This document shows, piece after piece, positions 16,903-28,400 of a stretch of 64,000 nucleotides of DNA. The position numbers and the translations under genes are program-made. Position 1 is the stretch's first letter. Every line of letters starts with the position of its first letter. The notes beneath the pieces are model-generated. The model saw nothing but the letters and a program-made list of their open reading frames with translations, was not told the origin of the DNA and did not search any database. The DNA is taken from positions 45,252 through 109,251 of the forward strand of contig CAJYTF010000016.1 of the NCBI GenBank assembly GCA_913777665.1. Reading direction: 5' to 3'. The DNA comes from an uncultured Myroides sp. (lineage in GTDB: Bacteria; Bacteroidota; Bacteroidia; Flavobacteriales; Flavobacteriaceae).

Positions 16903-17901
16903 TTACTTTTTACTCTCGTTTAACAAGCGTTTCATAATTGCCCATTGTTTTAGGGTATCGCGTGCTTCTAACGCCGGGTAGCCCAACATGGTTTTACCGG
17001 CTGCTACATCGCCTGTTACACCAGAGCCGGCGCCAATAACAGCACGGTCTCCAATGGTTGTATGGTCTTTAATAGAGGCACTGCCGCCAATAATTACGCC
17101 GTTTCCTAATTTAACCGATCCTGCCAAACCGCTGTTACCCGCCATAATACAGAACATGCCCAATTCGCTGTTATGCCCTATTTGTACCAGATTGTCTATT
17201 TTACAGCCATCGCCAATAATGGTTGAGCTGAATTTACCGCGATCTACACAGGCATTTGCCCCTATTTCGACCTGATTTCCAATGACTACATCGCCAATTT
17301 GTGGGATTTTTACCAAACCACGTTCGGCACACGGACGAAAGCCAAAACCGTCGGCACCAATCGTCGCATTTGGATGAATGATGCACTGATGACCAATTTT
17401 ACTGCGTTCGCGTACTACGGTTCCCGACCAAATGGTGGTTTGCTTGCCAATAATACAATCGTCTAAAACGGTTACGTTTGGGTAAAGAATGGTTCCGTCG
17501 CCAATTTCGGTACGCGGACCAACATAACAGCCCGCTCCTATTTTTACTCCGTTACCAATTTTAGCCGAATCGTCGATTACCGCTGTTGGATGAATATCAA
17601 CAGCAAACTCGGGCATTGGCGAAGCAAATAATTCTAAAACCTGACTCATAGCCAAATCGGCATTATCTACTTGTATAAACGCCCGGTTTTCGCCCGGTTC
17701 AATTGAAATATCTTTATTTACAACGGCAACGCTTGCAGCTGATGTTTCCCACAGTTTTTCGTATTTCTTGTTTCCTATAAAAGAAATGTGTGACTGTTTT
17801 GCTCGGGTAAGTTCTTCGGTTGCTGTGATATTTTGAGAAGTTGTTCCAATAATGGTTCCCTTCAAAATGTCGTTAATTTCAAAAATAGAATACGATTTCA
17901 T
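16903..17901 (-). CDS. lpxD: UDP-3-O-acylglucosamine N-acyltransferase
   Basis: The third acyl-transfer step of lipid A synthesis: adds an R-3-hydroxyacyl chain to the 2-amino group of UDP-3-O-acylglucosamine in the cytoplasm. The N-terminal uridine-binding domain (about 1-95) is followed by a left-handed beta-helix of hexapeptide repeats (IGNGVKIGAGCYVG...) with the active-site region QIGHNSELG, and a C-terminal helix (RDTLKQWAIMKRLL). ATG 17901 (MKSYSIFEIND) fits the family start; 12 extra codons upstream are open but low-complexity. The gene stands alone, away from lpxA/lpxC/fabZ, so it may be a second LpxD paralogue. Confidence 0.85.
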   Translation of the reverse strand: MKSYSIFEINDILKGTIIGTTSQNITATEELTRAKQSHISFIGNKKYEKLWETSAASVAVVNKDISIEPGENRAFIQVDNADLAMSQVLELFASPMPEFAVDIHPTAVIDDSAKIGNGVKIGAGCYVGPRTEIGDGTILYPNVTVLDDCIIGKQTTIWSGTVVRERSKIGHQCIIHPNATIGADGFGFRPCAERGLVKIPQIGDVVIGNQVEIGANACVDRGKFSSTIIGDGCKIDNLVQIGHNSELGMFCIMAGNSGLAGSVKLGNGVIIGGSASIKDHTTIGDRAVIGAGSGVTGDVAAGKTMLGYPALEARDTLKQWAIMKRLLNESKK

Positions 17902-18000
17902 TATATTGTTATTGTTTTTTAGCTGTTTAAGCATCAAATAAACTATAATAACTTTAAATTTCCTATTTTATTTTAAATTGGTTTCTACTTTTTGTGTTTT

Positions 18001-18146
18001 AGTTCTCGACTTCGCTTGAACTGACGGCACTTCGACGGCACTTCGACGTGGCTCTGTGACCAGTTCAGCATGACCCAACGCTCTCGCGAGCATCACGCTC
18101 GTGAAAAGTTTATGGAATTTTAAGGTACGAGCAAGATGCTCGCACC
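18001..18146. repeat. Cluster of solitary REP-like palindromes
   Basis: In the gap between lpxD and the Crp/Fnr gene: AGTTCTCGACTTCGC..GAACT; a tandem GGCACTTCGAC doublet at about 18025-18046; and two copies of an inverted GAGCAT / ATGCTC motif (18081-18102 and 18127-18144) in opposite orientation. No ORF is supported. Confidence 0.65.
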
Positions 18147-18204
18147 AGCGAAAGGACTCTTTGAATCGATATTAAATAACTTTATGAAGAATTATACTTT
18201 TAAT

Positions 18205-18807
18205 CTAAAACATTTTCTCCAGATAAATTTTTCCTTCAATGATCTTCAAATACCCTTGCTTTTCCAGATGTTTTATGGTTCTTATCACGGTTTCAACACG
18301 TAAGCCGGTTAAATCTGCTAATTGTTGTCGAGATAATTCCACCAAGAAAAAATCGGTTTTTATTCCGGATTGCTCTTTAAGGTAATGCAGTAACTTCAAC
18401 AGACGTTTTTCAGGATTCTGCGATGATAATTCGGGTGCCATGATTGCTTTGTAATACAGACGGCGAGCCAGACTCCGATTTATTTCAACAGAAACTTCAG
18501 GATATTTGTACAGCATTTCATCAAACAACGATTTTTTAATCTGAACCACTACTCCAGCCGAAATTGCAATGGCATTTGCCGGATACGGTTCGCTAATAAA
18601 CAAAGGCGGTTCGCCAAAACTGCGTCCTGCCGTAAAAATTTCCTGAATAAATTCTTTACCGTCTTCGCTGTAATTGTTCATCTTCACCTTGCCTTCAACC
18701 ACCTGATAATAATACGACGGAAAATGTCCTGCCTTAAAAATCAGTTCATTTTTAACCACCTTACGCAACGTTCCGCCACAATTTAATATCAAATCGACTT
18801 TAATCAT
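18205..18807 (-). CDS. Crp/Fnr-family transcription regulator
   Basis: A 200-residue one-component regulator: an N-terminal cyclic-nucleotide-binding-like beta-barrel (about 12-110, with GRSFGEPPLFISEPYPANAIA), a dimer helix (about 112-145) and a C-terminal winged helix (about 150-198) with recognition helix LTGLRVETVIRTIKHLEKQG. It lacks the FNR cysteine cluster, so it is not an iron-sulfur sensor of that type. It lies two genes downstream of flavohemoglobin, whose upstream region holds a Crp/Fnr-like 18-bp palindrome, so control of hmp by this protein is a reasonable inference. Confidence 0.85.
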   Translation of the reverse strand: MIKVDLILNCGGTLRKVVKNELIFKAGHFPSYYYQVVEGKVKMNNYSEDGKEFIQEIFTAGRSFGEPPLFISEPYPANAIAISAGVVVQIKKSLFDEMLYKYPEVSVEINRSLARRLYYKAIMAPELSSQNPEKRLLKLLHYLKEQSGIKTDFFLVELSRQQLADLTGLRVETVIRTIKHLEKQGYLKIIEGKIYLEKMF

Positions 18808-18852
18808 TGTATCTTTAAATGAACTACAAAGATAGGCAGTTATTGCAAAATT

Positions 18853-20124
18853 TTACTTTTTCAACGCCAAGGTATAAACCGTATAGGGAAATATTTTTTT
18901 TGATATATAAAAACTGATAAACACCAAAATAGCCAACGGCAGCCATAGTGCATACGAATTAAAAATTCCGAAGGTTAAAAACAAGGCGGTAAACGGCGCG
19001 TGCAATGTTGCGGCAACCGTTAAAGCTACACTTAAAACCACAAAATTAATCAGTTGGGCATCGGCAAAAAAGTACTTTTGAACAATAAATCCCACCAAAG
19101 CACCCATAATGGCTCCACCAAAAATACTTGGTGCAAACACACCGCCATCGCCACCTAATTTTAAGGTAAATCCGGTTGCAAAAGGTTTTAAAAGCAAGGC
19201 TCCAAGCAAAAGCCAAAAACTTACCGAAACAAACAGACTGTTATGATGAATAATGCTTTCTATTGCATGATATCCGTCGCCATACAGTTGCGGAAAAACA
19301 AACAACACACAGCCTAAAAGTACACCGCCGGCGATTAGTTGCAGGTACGGGCTAAAATCTAAAAAGTTATTTTTCTTTACAAACGATACAACCTTGGTCA
19401 TGTAAACTCCGTAACAGCCCGCCAAAATACTTAAGGCAATAAAAAACGGAATTGCCTGATAATGTATAACTGTATCTTGATTTCCTAAATTAAAAACCGG
19501 TGTAACATTCATTAAGAAAATGATCAATGTAGCAAAACCAACACTTACCAGATGGGTTACCCAAAACACTTTTGTTTTTTGCTTACCAATGGTTTCGTAC
19601 GAAAAAAACAAACCTGCCAACGGACTGCAGAACAAAAGCGTAACGCCGCAGGCAATTGCCGAGCCTATGAATTCTTTGCGGTATTTTTTAAAGATGGGAT
19701 CTTTTCGCGATGCCATATCGCCCAAAGCTGCTGTTGCCACAACGGTTGATACTTCAATACCGGTGCTTCCGCCAAAAATAACCGTTAAAAATCCGTTGAA
19801 AAAATGCGAAGGCACTTTGTAAGGCGGTAGTTTTTTGCCTTCGCGCACGGCTTCTAATACTTCGGAAATTCCTTTGTTCTTTTTTTTATTGAAAACGTAG
19901 GTTCTTAAAAAATAAATAATCAGCAAACCTATCAGCGGAAAAACGATAAAAAAAAGTTTAAAATGCTGTGCTTTGTTAAAAAGCAAATGTTCGTATTCTT
20001 CCACTAAATTTTTAAACATCAACGTGATCAATCCAACGATAATCCCCACTAATGCAGCACAATACACAATGCGGCTCCACTTTACCCACACAATATTTTT
20101 CTTTGTAACTATACTATTGTTCAT
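18853..20124 (-). CDS. ClC-family chloride channel or transporter
   Basis: A 423-residue integral membrane protein of the ClC family with about ten hydrophobic helices. The selectivity-filter motifs are GGSTGIEVS (about 117-125, in place of GREGP) and GGDGGVFAPSIFGG (about 323-336, GxFxP). The external and internal gating glutamates are not obviously both present, so channel versus H+/Cl- exchange cannot be settled. No CBS domains follow the membrane part. It lies 46 bp upstream of the Crp/Fnr gene on the same strand. Confidence 0.88.
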   Translation of the reverse strand: MNNSIVTKKNIVWVKWSRIVYCAALVGIIVGLITLMFKNLVEEYEHLLFNKAQHFKLFFIVFPLIGLLIIYFLRTYVFNKKKNKGISEVLEAVREGKKLPPYKVPSHFFNGFLTVIFGGSTGIEVSTVVATAALGDMASRKDPIFKKYRKEFIGSAIACGVTLLFCSPLAGLFFSYETIGKQKTKVFWVTHLVSVGFATLIIFLMNVTPVFNLGNQDTVIHYQAIPFFIALSILAGCYGVYMTKVVSFVKKNNFLDFSPYLQLIAGGVLLGCVLFVFPQLYGDGYHAIESIIHHNSLFVSVSFWLLLGALLLKPFATGFTLKLGGDGGVFAPSIFGGAIMGALVGFIVQKYFFADAQLINFVVLSVALTVAATLHAPFTALFLTFGIFNSYALWLPLAILVFISFYISKKIFPYTVYTLALKK

Positions 20125-20130
20125 ATATGC

Positions 20131-20157
20131 AAAAAGAGAAGCATTGCTTCTCTGTTT
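20131..20157 (-). terminator. hmp terminator
   Basis: AGAGAAGCA / TGCTTCTCT stem with a T run on the minus strand, just after the hmp stop. Confidence 0.7.
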
Positions 20158-20174
20158 TTAAATTATAAATTTTA

Positions 20175-21377
20175 TTAGATAGATTTCGGTCCGAATTCCT
20201 CAAAGAAAATATGATTTTCACTGATTTTATTATCGGTCAGCTCTTTGACTGCTTTCTCGATAAAAGGTTTTGGTCCGCAAATATAATACTCGGCTTCTGG
20301 TTCAAACTGCCATTTTTCAATTTTAGAAAAATCAAGCATGCCTTCGTAAACATCTTTTGCCGCCAAGGTTTCGTTCACCACTTCGTAAAACTGATGTTGC
20401 TTTACCTGTTGATTTTCTTTAGTGATCGATTCAATTCGGTTTCCAAAAGCTCTAACTTCTTCATTTCTACAAGCGTGGATCCAAACTAATTCACTGTTTT
20501 CTGTTGATTGATCTAAAGATTCTAACATAGACATTAACGGTGTTTGACCGATTCCGCCGCTGATAAATACTTTTTTAGGATACATATTCTGCAACGTAAA
20601 ATTTCCTGCCGGTGCACTGATCGATACAATGTTTCCTTCGTGAACCTCATCGTGCAAAAAGTTGCTGATCATTCCGTTGTTATCCAGTTTTTCGTTACGC
20701 TCACGCTTAACAGAAATTCGTAAATAATCCTTATTCGGCGCACACGAAATACTGTATTGTCTTATCTGGTTTAGATTGATGTTTGGAAGAAAAACCTGAA
20801 CGCTGATGTACTGACCCGGAATGAAACTTGGAACCGCACTACCATTTTCTGTAACCAAATAGAACGACGTAATTTCTTTAGATTCCTGAACTTTGCGCTG
20901 TACCTTAAAATTTTTCCAGCCAACCCATTGTCCGTTTGTCTGTTGCTTGCCTTCGTACATTTTAGCTTCGTGACCAATCATCAAACCAGCTAATTGTCCG
21001 TACGCAGCTTTCCAGGCATCCAGAACCTCATCGGTAGCCAAATCTTGTAAAACCTCTTTGATCGATGCCAGTAAATGTGTCCCGACAATATCATATTGTT
21101 CAGGCTGTATATTTAAACTAACATGCTTGTGTCCGATTAAATCGACCGCAGGCATTAAAACCGCCGGATTCGATATATTTTCTGCATACGCCAAAACCGC
21201 CATAGCTAAAGCCGTTTGCTGCTTGCCCGACTGCTGGTTTCCCATATTAAACAGATTTTTTAATTCGGGATGATGCGTAAACATTCTGTTGTAAAAGTGT
21301 GTAGTTAAAGCAACTCCGCCTGTACGTAACAACGGAACCGTGCTTAGTATAATTTCTTTTTGTTTATCTGAAAGCAT
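20175..21377 (-). CDS. hmp: Flavohemoglobin, nitric oxide dioxygenase
   Basis: Converts nitric oxide to nitrate with O2 and NAD(P)H, protecting the cell from nitrosative stress in the cytoplasm. Domain order is globin (about 1-138, with the heme region LIGHKHVSL), FAD domain (about 150-255, motif RQYSIS) and NAD domain (about 265-400, ISGGIGQTPLMSM and YICGPKPF, ending FFEEFGP). The start at ATG 21377 (MLSDKQKEII) matches the family; the eight extra codons upstream overlap the promoter region. A perfect TAATTTTG element and a strong 18-bp palindrome lie upstream. Confidence 0.95.
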   Translation of the reverse strand: MLSDKQKEIILSTVPLLRTGGVALTTHFYNRMFTHHPELKNLFNMGNQQSGKQQTALAMAVLAYAENISNPAVLMPAVDLIGHKHVSLNIQPEQYDIVGTHLLASIKEVLQDLATDEVLDAWKAAYGQLAGLMIGHEAKMYEGKQQTNGQWVGWKNFKVQRKVQESKEITSFYLVTENGSAVPSFIPGQYISVQVFLPNINLNQIRQYSISCAPNKDYLRISVKRERNEKLDNNGMISNFLHDEVHEGNIVSISAPAGNFTLQNMYPKKVFISGGIGQTPLMSMLESLDQSTENSELVWIHACRNEEVRAFGNRIESITKENQQVKQHQFYEVVNETLAAKDVYEGMLDFSKIEKWQFEPEAEYYICGPKPFIEKAVKELTDNKISENHIFFEEFGPKSI

Positions 21378-21398
21378 TGCTGTAAATTTTATTTTAAG

Positions 21399-21406
21399 CA
21401 AAATTA
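21399..21406 (-). promoter_or_regulatory. hmp promoter -7 element
   Basis: TAATTTTG on the minus strand, 21 bases before the ATG; expected start near 21392. Confidence 0.55.
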
Positions 21407-21427
21407 GCTCCAGCTAAACATCAATTC

Positions 21428-21445
21428 TTATGATTGTAATCATAA
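21428..21445. promoter_or_regulatory. Candidate Crp/Fnr operator upstream of hmp
   Basis: Inverted repeat TTATGATT, two bases, AATCATAA. Its centre lies about 44 bp upstream of the predicted transcript start, close to the position used by activating Crp/Fnr proteins. Confidence 0.5.
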
Positions 21446-21472
21446 AAACCACTTTTTAGTAAAAATTTGATA

Positions 21473-21508
21473 AAAAAAGATCCACTAACCTTTTACGATT
21501 AGTGGATT
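21473..21508 (-). terminator. Terminator of the secreted-protein gene
   Basis: ATCCACTAA / TTAGTGGAT stem followed by a T7 run on the minus strand, downstream of the stop at 21537. Confidence 0.75.
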
Positions 21509-21536
21509 ATATTTTAAAGCGATATATAGCTATTGA

Positions 21537-22022
21537 CTATTTCCCAGCTTTCAATACTAAATTATCAATGTAAACCGCTTGATGGATTCCGTTTAAAAGA
21601 ACTTTAAAACCTAAGTGCGCATCGTTTTTCAAGTTAATCGTATAAGATTTTTTAGTACCTGTAATTGCCGATGGTTTTGAAATAGACACATACGATTTAG
21701 CATCAGAAACAGAACCGATAGAAAACAATTCTAAAGAAGCATCACCAGAGTTTTTAGAAATATCAAGCGTTAATTTATAAGTTCCCGCTTTCATTTTAGG
21801 TGTTGATAAAATCATTCTTTCGCCAGAACTCATCATAGAATAAAACGTGATTTTACCTTCGCTGCTATAAAGCATTGATTTACCTGATTCTGCATTCCAA
21901 CATTTGTCTATCTTTTTCCAAGCATCAAAATTTTCATTCAAACTTGTTAAAGTAGTACATTGCGCGTTCGATGCAAAAGATGCTGCTAACACCAATAATC
22001 CTGATAATATTATTTTTTTCAT
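21537..22022 (-). CDS. Small secreted beta-sandwich protein, unknown
   Basis: A 161-residue protein with a signal peptide (MKKIILSGLLVLAASFASNAQ, cleavage after 21). The mature part starts with two cysteines flanking an ENFDAW segment and continues as a beta-rich domain ending AVYIDNLVL, the pattern of jelly-roll or cleaved-adhesin-like domains seen in secreted flavobacterial proteins, where FDN or IDN precedes the last strand. There is no T9SS sorting domain. Function unknown. Confidence 0.65.
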   Translation of the reverse strand: MKKIILSGLLVLAASFASNAQCTTLTSLNENFDAWKKIDKCWNAESGKSMLYSSEGKITFYSMMSSGERMILSTPKMKAGTYKLTLDISKNSGDASLELFSIGSVSDAKSYVSISKPSAITGTKKSYTINLKNDAHLGFKVLLNGIHQAVYIDNLVLKAGK

Positions 22023-22100
22023 TATTTTATTTAGATTAGATATAAATTTGAGGTAAAAGTACTTAAAAAAGCTTTTGCAAAAAAGTGTTTTTTGTGGTTG

Positions 22101-22865
22101 TTATTTAATTTTCGGGTGTTTAATCATACCGCCTACATATACGAACAAATCCGGAAAATATTGTTTAAAAACAGCTTCTTTCTCAAAAAACAATTCAATT
22201 AAAACCGAAACCAACTCTAACCGATCAGTAAAAGCATAATCGCGTATAAAATCCATCTGAATAGCTCGATTTTTATTTTGAGAAACTTCCATCCATTCAT
22301 TAATTAAACGAAAACCTTTTTTAAAACGGTCGGCATCAGGGTGCTTTGCATAGGTCTGTAACATTTCAAAACACAGAGCATGCGTGAACTCATGCAACGC
22401 TACATCTTTACCATCATTATTAAAATGAATATCGTGCTCAAACTCATCTAACGCCAGCATAACCGCATTTAACTTCGGGTTAAAATGTCCCGTATGAGTT
22501 TGATCTAAATGCGAAAAATATTGTGCTGTGGGATACACAATGATTTTATCAAAGGTGTTGATTAAATAATTTTTATAACCCAATGTAAGCTTTATGTAAC
22601 TTGCTGCAACGGCAAATTTTTGCGCGTTGGTTAACGGTGCGTTTTCTTTGACTACAAATTCGTACTGATTTAGAAAATTTAAAATACGCTTGCTAAAATT
22701 AAGCTTAAACTTATGAGGTAGCTGATTAAATACAGGAAAAACCTTTGTAATGTCGCCTGCAAACTGATAGATAACCTGTTCAGGAGTAAATTTTAAATTG
22801 AAATTTCCTTTGGGCGTATTTAATCGATAACGATCATAAAACATTCGGGAAGCGTTAAAAAACAT
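22101..22865 (-). CDS. Zinc-dependent peptidase, MtfA-like (M90)
   Basis: A 254-residue soluble protein with the zinc-peptidase motif HEFTH (about 159-163, within GKDVALHEFTHALCFEM) and a downstream glutamate-rich helix ending AYAFTDRLELVSVLIE. This matches the MtfA/M90 family, which in E. coli modulates the Mlc repressor; that role should not be assumed here. No signal peptide, so cytoplasmic. It is a single gene; the CRISPR array begins 114 bp from its start codon. Confidence 0.8.
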   Translation of the reverse strand: MFFNASRMFYDRYRLNTPKGNFNLKFTPEQVIYQFAGDITKVFPVFNQLPHKFKLNFSKRILNFLNQYEFVVKENAPLTNAQKFAVAASYIKLTLGYKNYLINTFDKIIVYPTAQYFSHLDQTHTGHFNPKLNAVMLALDEFEHDIHFNNDGKDVALHEFTHALCFEMLQTYAKHPDADRFKKGFRLINEWMEVSQNKNRAIQMDFIRDYAFTDRLELVSVLIELFFEKEAVFKQYFPDLFVYVGGMIKHPKIK

Positions 22866-22978
22866 ATTTTTTGTTTAAGATAGGAAAAAAGTGGAAATAA
22901 AATTGAAAATATTTTGAAATACAACATGAAACTGAATTTATCTTTTTGGCAAGTTGGCATTTTAAATTTGTTTTATAT

Positions 22979-24148
22979 CATTCTAGAGTAATTTGACTTT
23001 TTGTAGATTTACAGTATAGAATTACAACTAAATCCTTTCATTTTGAAAACAAATTCTTGTTGTGAATTCCTTTCAAATTTTTGTAGATTTACAGTATAGA
23101 ATTACAACAAGGTGGTATTTTATGGTGTAGTGTATCACGTTGTGAATTCCTTTCAAATTTTTGTAGATTTACAGTATAGAATTACAACACTTTTCAGTTT
23201 TTTTGCGAACTGATGACCGTTGTGAATTCCTTTCAAATTTTTGTAGATTTACAGTATAGAATGACAACTCCCGAATCAATTTTAAAAACATCGGATAAGT
23301 TGTGAATTCCTTTCAAATTTTTGTAGATTTACAGTATAGAATTACAACTTCAACATTAGCAACATAAAAAGCAACATGGTTGTGAATTCCTTTCAAATTT
23401 TTGTAGATTTACAGTATAGAATTACAACATAGGTATTATGTATTTACAACTGCATTATGTTGTGAATTCCTTTCAAATTTTTGTAGATTTACAGTATAGA
23501 ATTACAACTTGAGAAATATTTATAGATGAAGAAACCTTGTTGTGAATTCCTTTCAAATTTTTGTAGATTTACAGTATAGAATTACAACATATCCTTGTTC
23601 ATTTACAATGCCAAACATGTTGTGAATTCCTTTCAAATTTTTGTAGATTTACAGTATAGAATTACAACTTACTTCCCCAACTCGGTTCGCTTTAATGTGT
23701 TGTGAATTCCTTTCAAATTTTTGTAGATTTACAGTATAGAATTACAACGAAATGGCAGAAAATCATCCCAACATTATAGTTGTGAATTCCTTTCAAATTT
23801 TTGTAGATTTACAGTATAGAATTACAACATTGTAATTGATTTCCAATTTATCTATATAGTTGTGAATTCCTTTCAAATTTTTGTAGATTTACAGTATAGA
23901 ATTACAACGAACGATCAAAAATCTTTGAAGAGTTTGAAGTTGTGAATTCCTTTCAAATTTTTGTAGATTTACAGTATAGAATTACAACTAGCTCCCCATA
24001 ATATATATGGCTGAACTAGTTGTGAATTCCTTTCAAATTTTTGTAGATTTACAGTATAGAATTACAACATCAGTACTGCTTTTAGATATAGAACACCCGT
24101 TGTGAATTCCTTTCAAATTTTTGTAGATTTACAGTATAGAATTACAAC
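22979..24148 (+). CRISPR. Type II-C CRISPR array, 14 full repeats plus one degenerate
   Basis: The repeats are 50 bp (start GTTGTGAATTCC, end GAATTACAAC), at 23059 and every 80 bp to 24099, separated by spacers that are all exactly 30 bp. A degenerate repeat at 22979-23028 keeps only the 3-prime 30 bases. One repeat (23219-23268) has a T-to-G change near its end. The crRNA orientation is the plus strand: the 5-prime part of the repeat is complementary to the tracrRNA anti-repeat. The array therefore runs towards, and is convergent with, the cas operon. A TTG at repeat positions 2-4 and TAGATTTA at 26-33 could form a promoter in each repeat. Confidence 0.98.
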
Positions 24149-24210
24149 CTCATCAAAATCCTAATAAAAACAGGAGATTCAGGAGATTTTTCTACAAATA
24201 AAAAATGATA

Positions 24211-24248
24211 AAAAATGCTTGATTCCAATATAGAATCAAGCATTTTTT
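24211..24248. terminator. Bidirectional terminator between array and cas2
   Basis: AAAAATGCTTGATTC / GAATCAAGCATTTTT stem; serves both the array and the cas operon. Confidence 0.8.
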
Positions 24249-24256
24249 TATTCCTG

Positions 24257-25481
<1,225 letters not shown>

Positions 25482-25482
<1 letters not shown>

Positions 25483-28400
25483 TATTCTCCTATTTTAGTG
25501 ATTTCTCCTAAATGATTTACCCTAACTTTTATAGGATTCATTCCGGCCAAAGCTCTAACACTTTTAAATCTAAAATAGCGTTTTGAATCTTTTGCAGTTG
25601 AGATATTCTTTAGCTCAGTATTTTTTGTCTCTAAATGATGTCTAAAATAATAGTCATTGTTTGAGATACTCCAAACTAAGTACAATTGTTTACTCAATAT
25701 AGATTTATCATTATTTTTTATTGCTTCATCAAATTCTTCTTTCTGCAATCCCAGAATAAACATTTCATTTTGCTGCATACTGAATTTTAATTTGAGCTTA
25801 TCAGCAGGTAATTTATTTAAAAATGATTCAGGAAGTTCTTTGTCTAATAATAGATTCCAGACATCTGATGAGTTTTTAATGACAGCAGGAATATTATATT
25901 TTTTCCTCTCTACCGCGTGCCAAAATGTGCAACTATGCTGAATCAACATATTGTCTGTATTTTCATAAATCGCAATGTGATGATTATTACCCATGACAAC
26001 AAACCCAATTTCTTTTCCATTTTCATCAGTTTTGATTGTCTGTAAATTATTAGCATCCGGACGAGCAAATAAACGAACCGTTATGATGGGTATTTGTTTT
26101 TCCTCATTGAACCAAAGCGTCTCCTTAAAAGCTTCTTTTTCTTTATTTCCAAATTGAGCCAATCTTTCTTTTACAAGAAACTTTACTCTTTCATCAACAA
26201 TATCTTCTGCTTGGCTTGCTTTAATTGTATTCAAAGGATACTTCCTAACTGTTACATATTCATAACATTGTGCCTTTTCTAAAATATCCGTTTTTTCTTC
26301 ATTTAGATAAATTGGATTTTTCTTTAATGAAGATAAAGCTGTTTTTATTTCATATTTATTCTCACTTAGTCGTTCTTGAACTAAACTCTTAATTATTGGA
26401 TTGACAATTTTATCTGAATTTTCAAATAAGTATTTTAAGGGTTTGTCTTTTTCAATCACCTTTATTTTACCATAAACATTTTGTTCGTGTAATGCTCCTC
26501 GAGGTACAATAACGCCTTGCTTTTTATTTTTCCCAGTAGCTTTAAACTTTGTTATTGTAGCAACTTTTTTGCCTGCCTTGAAAGAAATTAAAATTTTATC
26601 CGCTTCCTTCATCACTTCTTGTGTAGTAAATGGTTCATGCGCTTTTAAATATTTTTCTAAAAGTGTCGATTTTTCATTAAACTCTACTTTAGCTTCTTCA
26701 ACTTCTTTAATCATTAAATCTTTAGTATCACTAGAATTCAAAGTATTAATTCGTTGAATAAAACCTTGTTTTGTACAAGCAATTACTAAAGCATCTATAG
26801 CGTGATGACGATGGTCATCTCTTTTCGTCCAGTTTTCAATTTCTTCTTTTTGATGCTTTCTTTTGCCATGTTCGCTTGTCCATTCTTTTACAACGGTTTG
26901 TCCCAATTCTTTGTATTTAGGCATTTGCAAATTCATCAAAACATCATCCCATCCCCAAAGATTACGAAGTTTAGCAGTAACTCCACCTTCTGTTGTTGTC
27001 ACATTATTGCATACTTTTTGTAGAATTTCTCGTGATTTTCGAGCAATATATTGGGTATCTCTCAATTGCCTATCGATAAAGTTCTCCCAAAGTTTTCTAT
27101 CGGTTTCTGTTTCTTTTCCTTGTTTTTTTCTTTCCAAATATTCTATGTGGGAAACTTTCAGTCTTTGCAATTTACTGTAAGAAATAATTCCTCGCTTGAA
27201 CCAATCATCCACTCTTTCCGAATACACTCTAACTTGCTCCTCTCCTTTTGTAGCAATATAATCGTAGGCAGTTTGATTGGTTTTTGTGGAATTACATTTT
27301 CTATGAACCAAAACTTTATTAGTTTGAGAATCATCAAACAGCAAAGCTTTTGGCACAATATGATCAACATCATAAGCATCACCACTCAAAGCTTCAGTTA
27401 AATTAAAAGTTTCACCACAATAAATACACTGATTATTAACGTGAGCATCCTTTAGATTTTTACTGAGCGATGGGAAAATAAATTTATATTTTTGAATGTA
27501 GCGTTTTGTAGCGGGGAATCCCAATTCAGCCAATCGTTTTCCAATTTCTTCATTCAGTTTTTTATTTTTTGAATTTTGTAAATCTGCGTCGTTTCGCTCG
27601 TCTTTACTTTGTTTTAGTTCACGCGCCAATTCAACTCTGATTTCTGATGGTTTTCCGTATTGTTCAAGAATTGCATTGACCACATTAATCATTTGATTTA
27701 AAATTTTCTCAACAATAGGCTGTCTCAAACTATTTTTAGGAAGAAGTTCTAATTTATCTAAAGTAATTTGCTCTTCTCTTTCCTCTTTAGTCAAGGAATT
27801 AGAATGATTATAACCAGCCAAACTGCAAGATTGCGAATAATCATAGCCTTCCATTAGAAAAGGAAGAATTTTCCGCATTGATTTGTTTGATTTATTTCCG
27901 AAAGCTTGTTTGTTGAAATCAATACGGGATAATTTCTCTGCTATTTCATCATCAAAATCGAACCTTTTGATCAAAGCATTTTTGCATTCATCTAAATCTT
28001 TCAGCGAATAAATGGTATGCCATAATTGATATAATGGTTCTTTTTCCAATGAAGCATCTAATTCCAAACCAGCTCTTTCTTCCAGAATTTCTCCAGTCTT
28101 TTTATCCACCAACATTGAAGTGTTATTTGATGGAATAATGGAAACATCAAAATTCAAAAGTTCATTATCGCCAAGAATATTGTGAAGTGTCGAATAAGTT
28201 TCGTTTCCTTTAATGCCTTTAAGAATTTGTTTATTTACGTAAACATCATTTTTATTTAAATCTAAAATTTCAAGAAGCTTCGAGAAACTTAAGCTTTCAT
28301 TTTTAAATAAATAATCTGCTAAAATTTCTTTTTCCTTTAAATCAGGAATTTTCTCTCCCCATTTATATTTGCTTCCTTCAGGATTTTTAATTTTTAAAGA

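Noticed and set aside
25657..27401. Plus-strand ORFs of 60-116 codons inside cas9
   Set aside because: All lie antisense to the conserved Cas9 frame and lack recognisable motifs.
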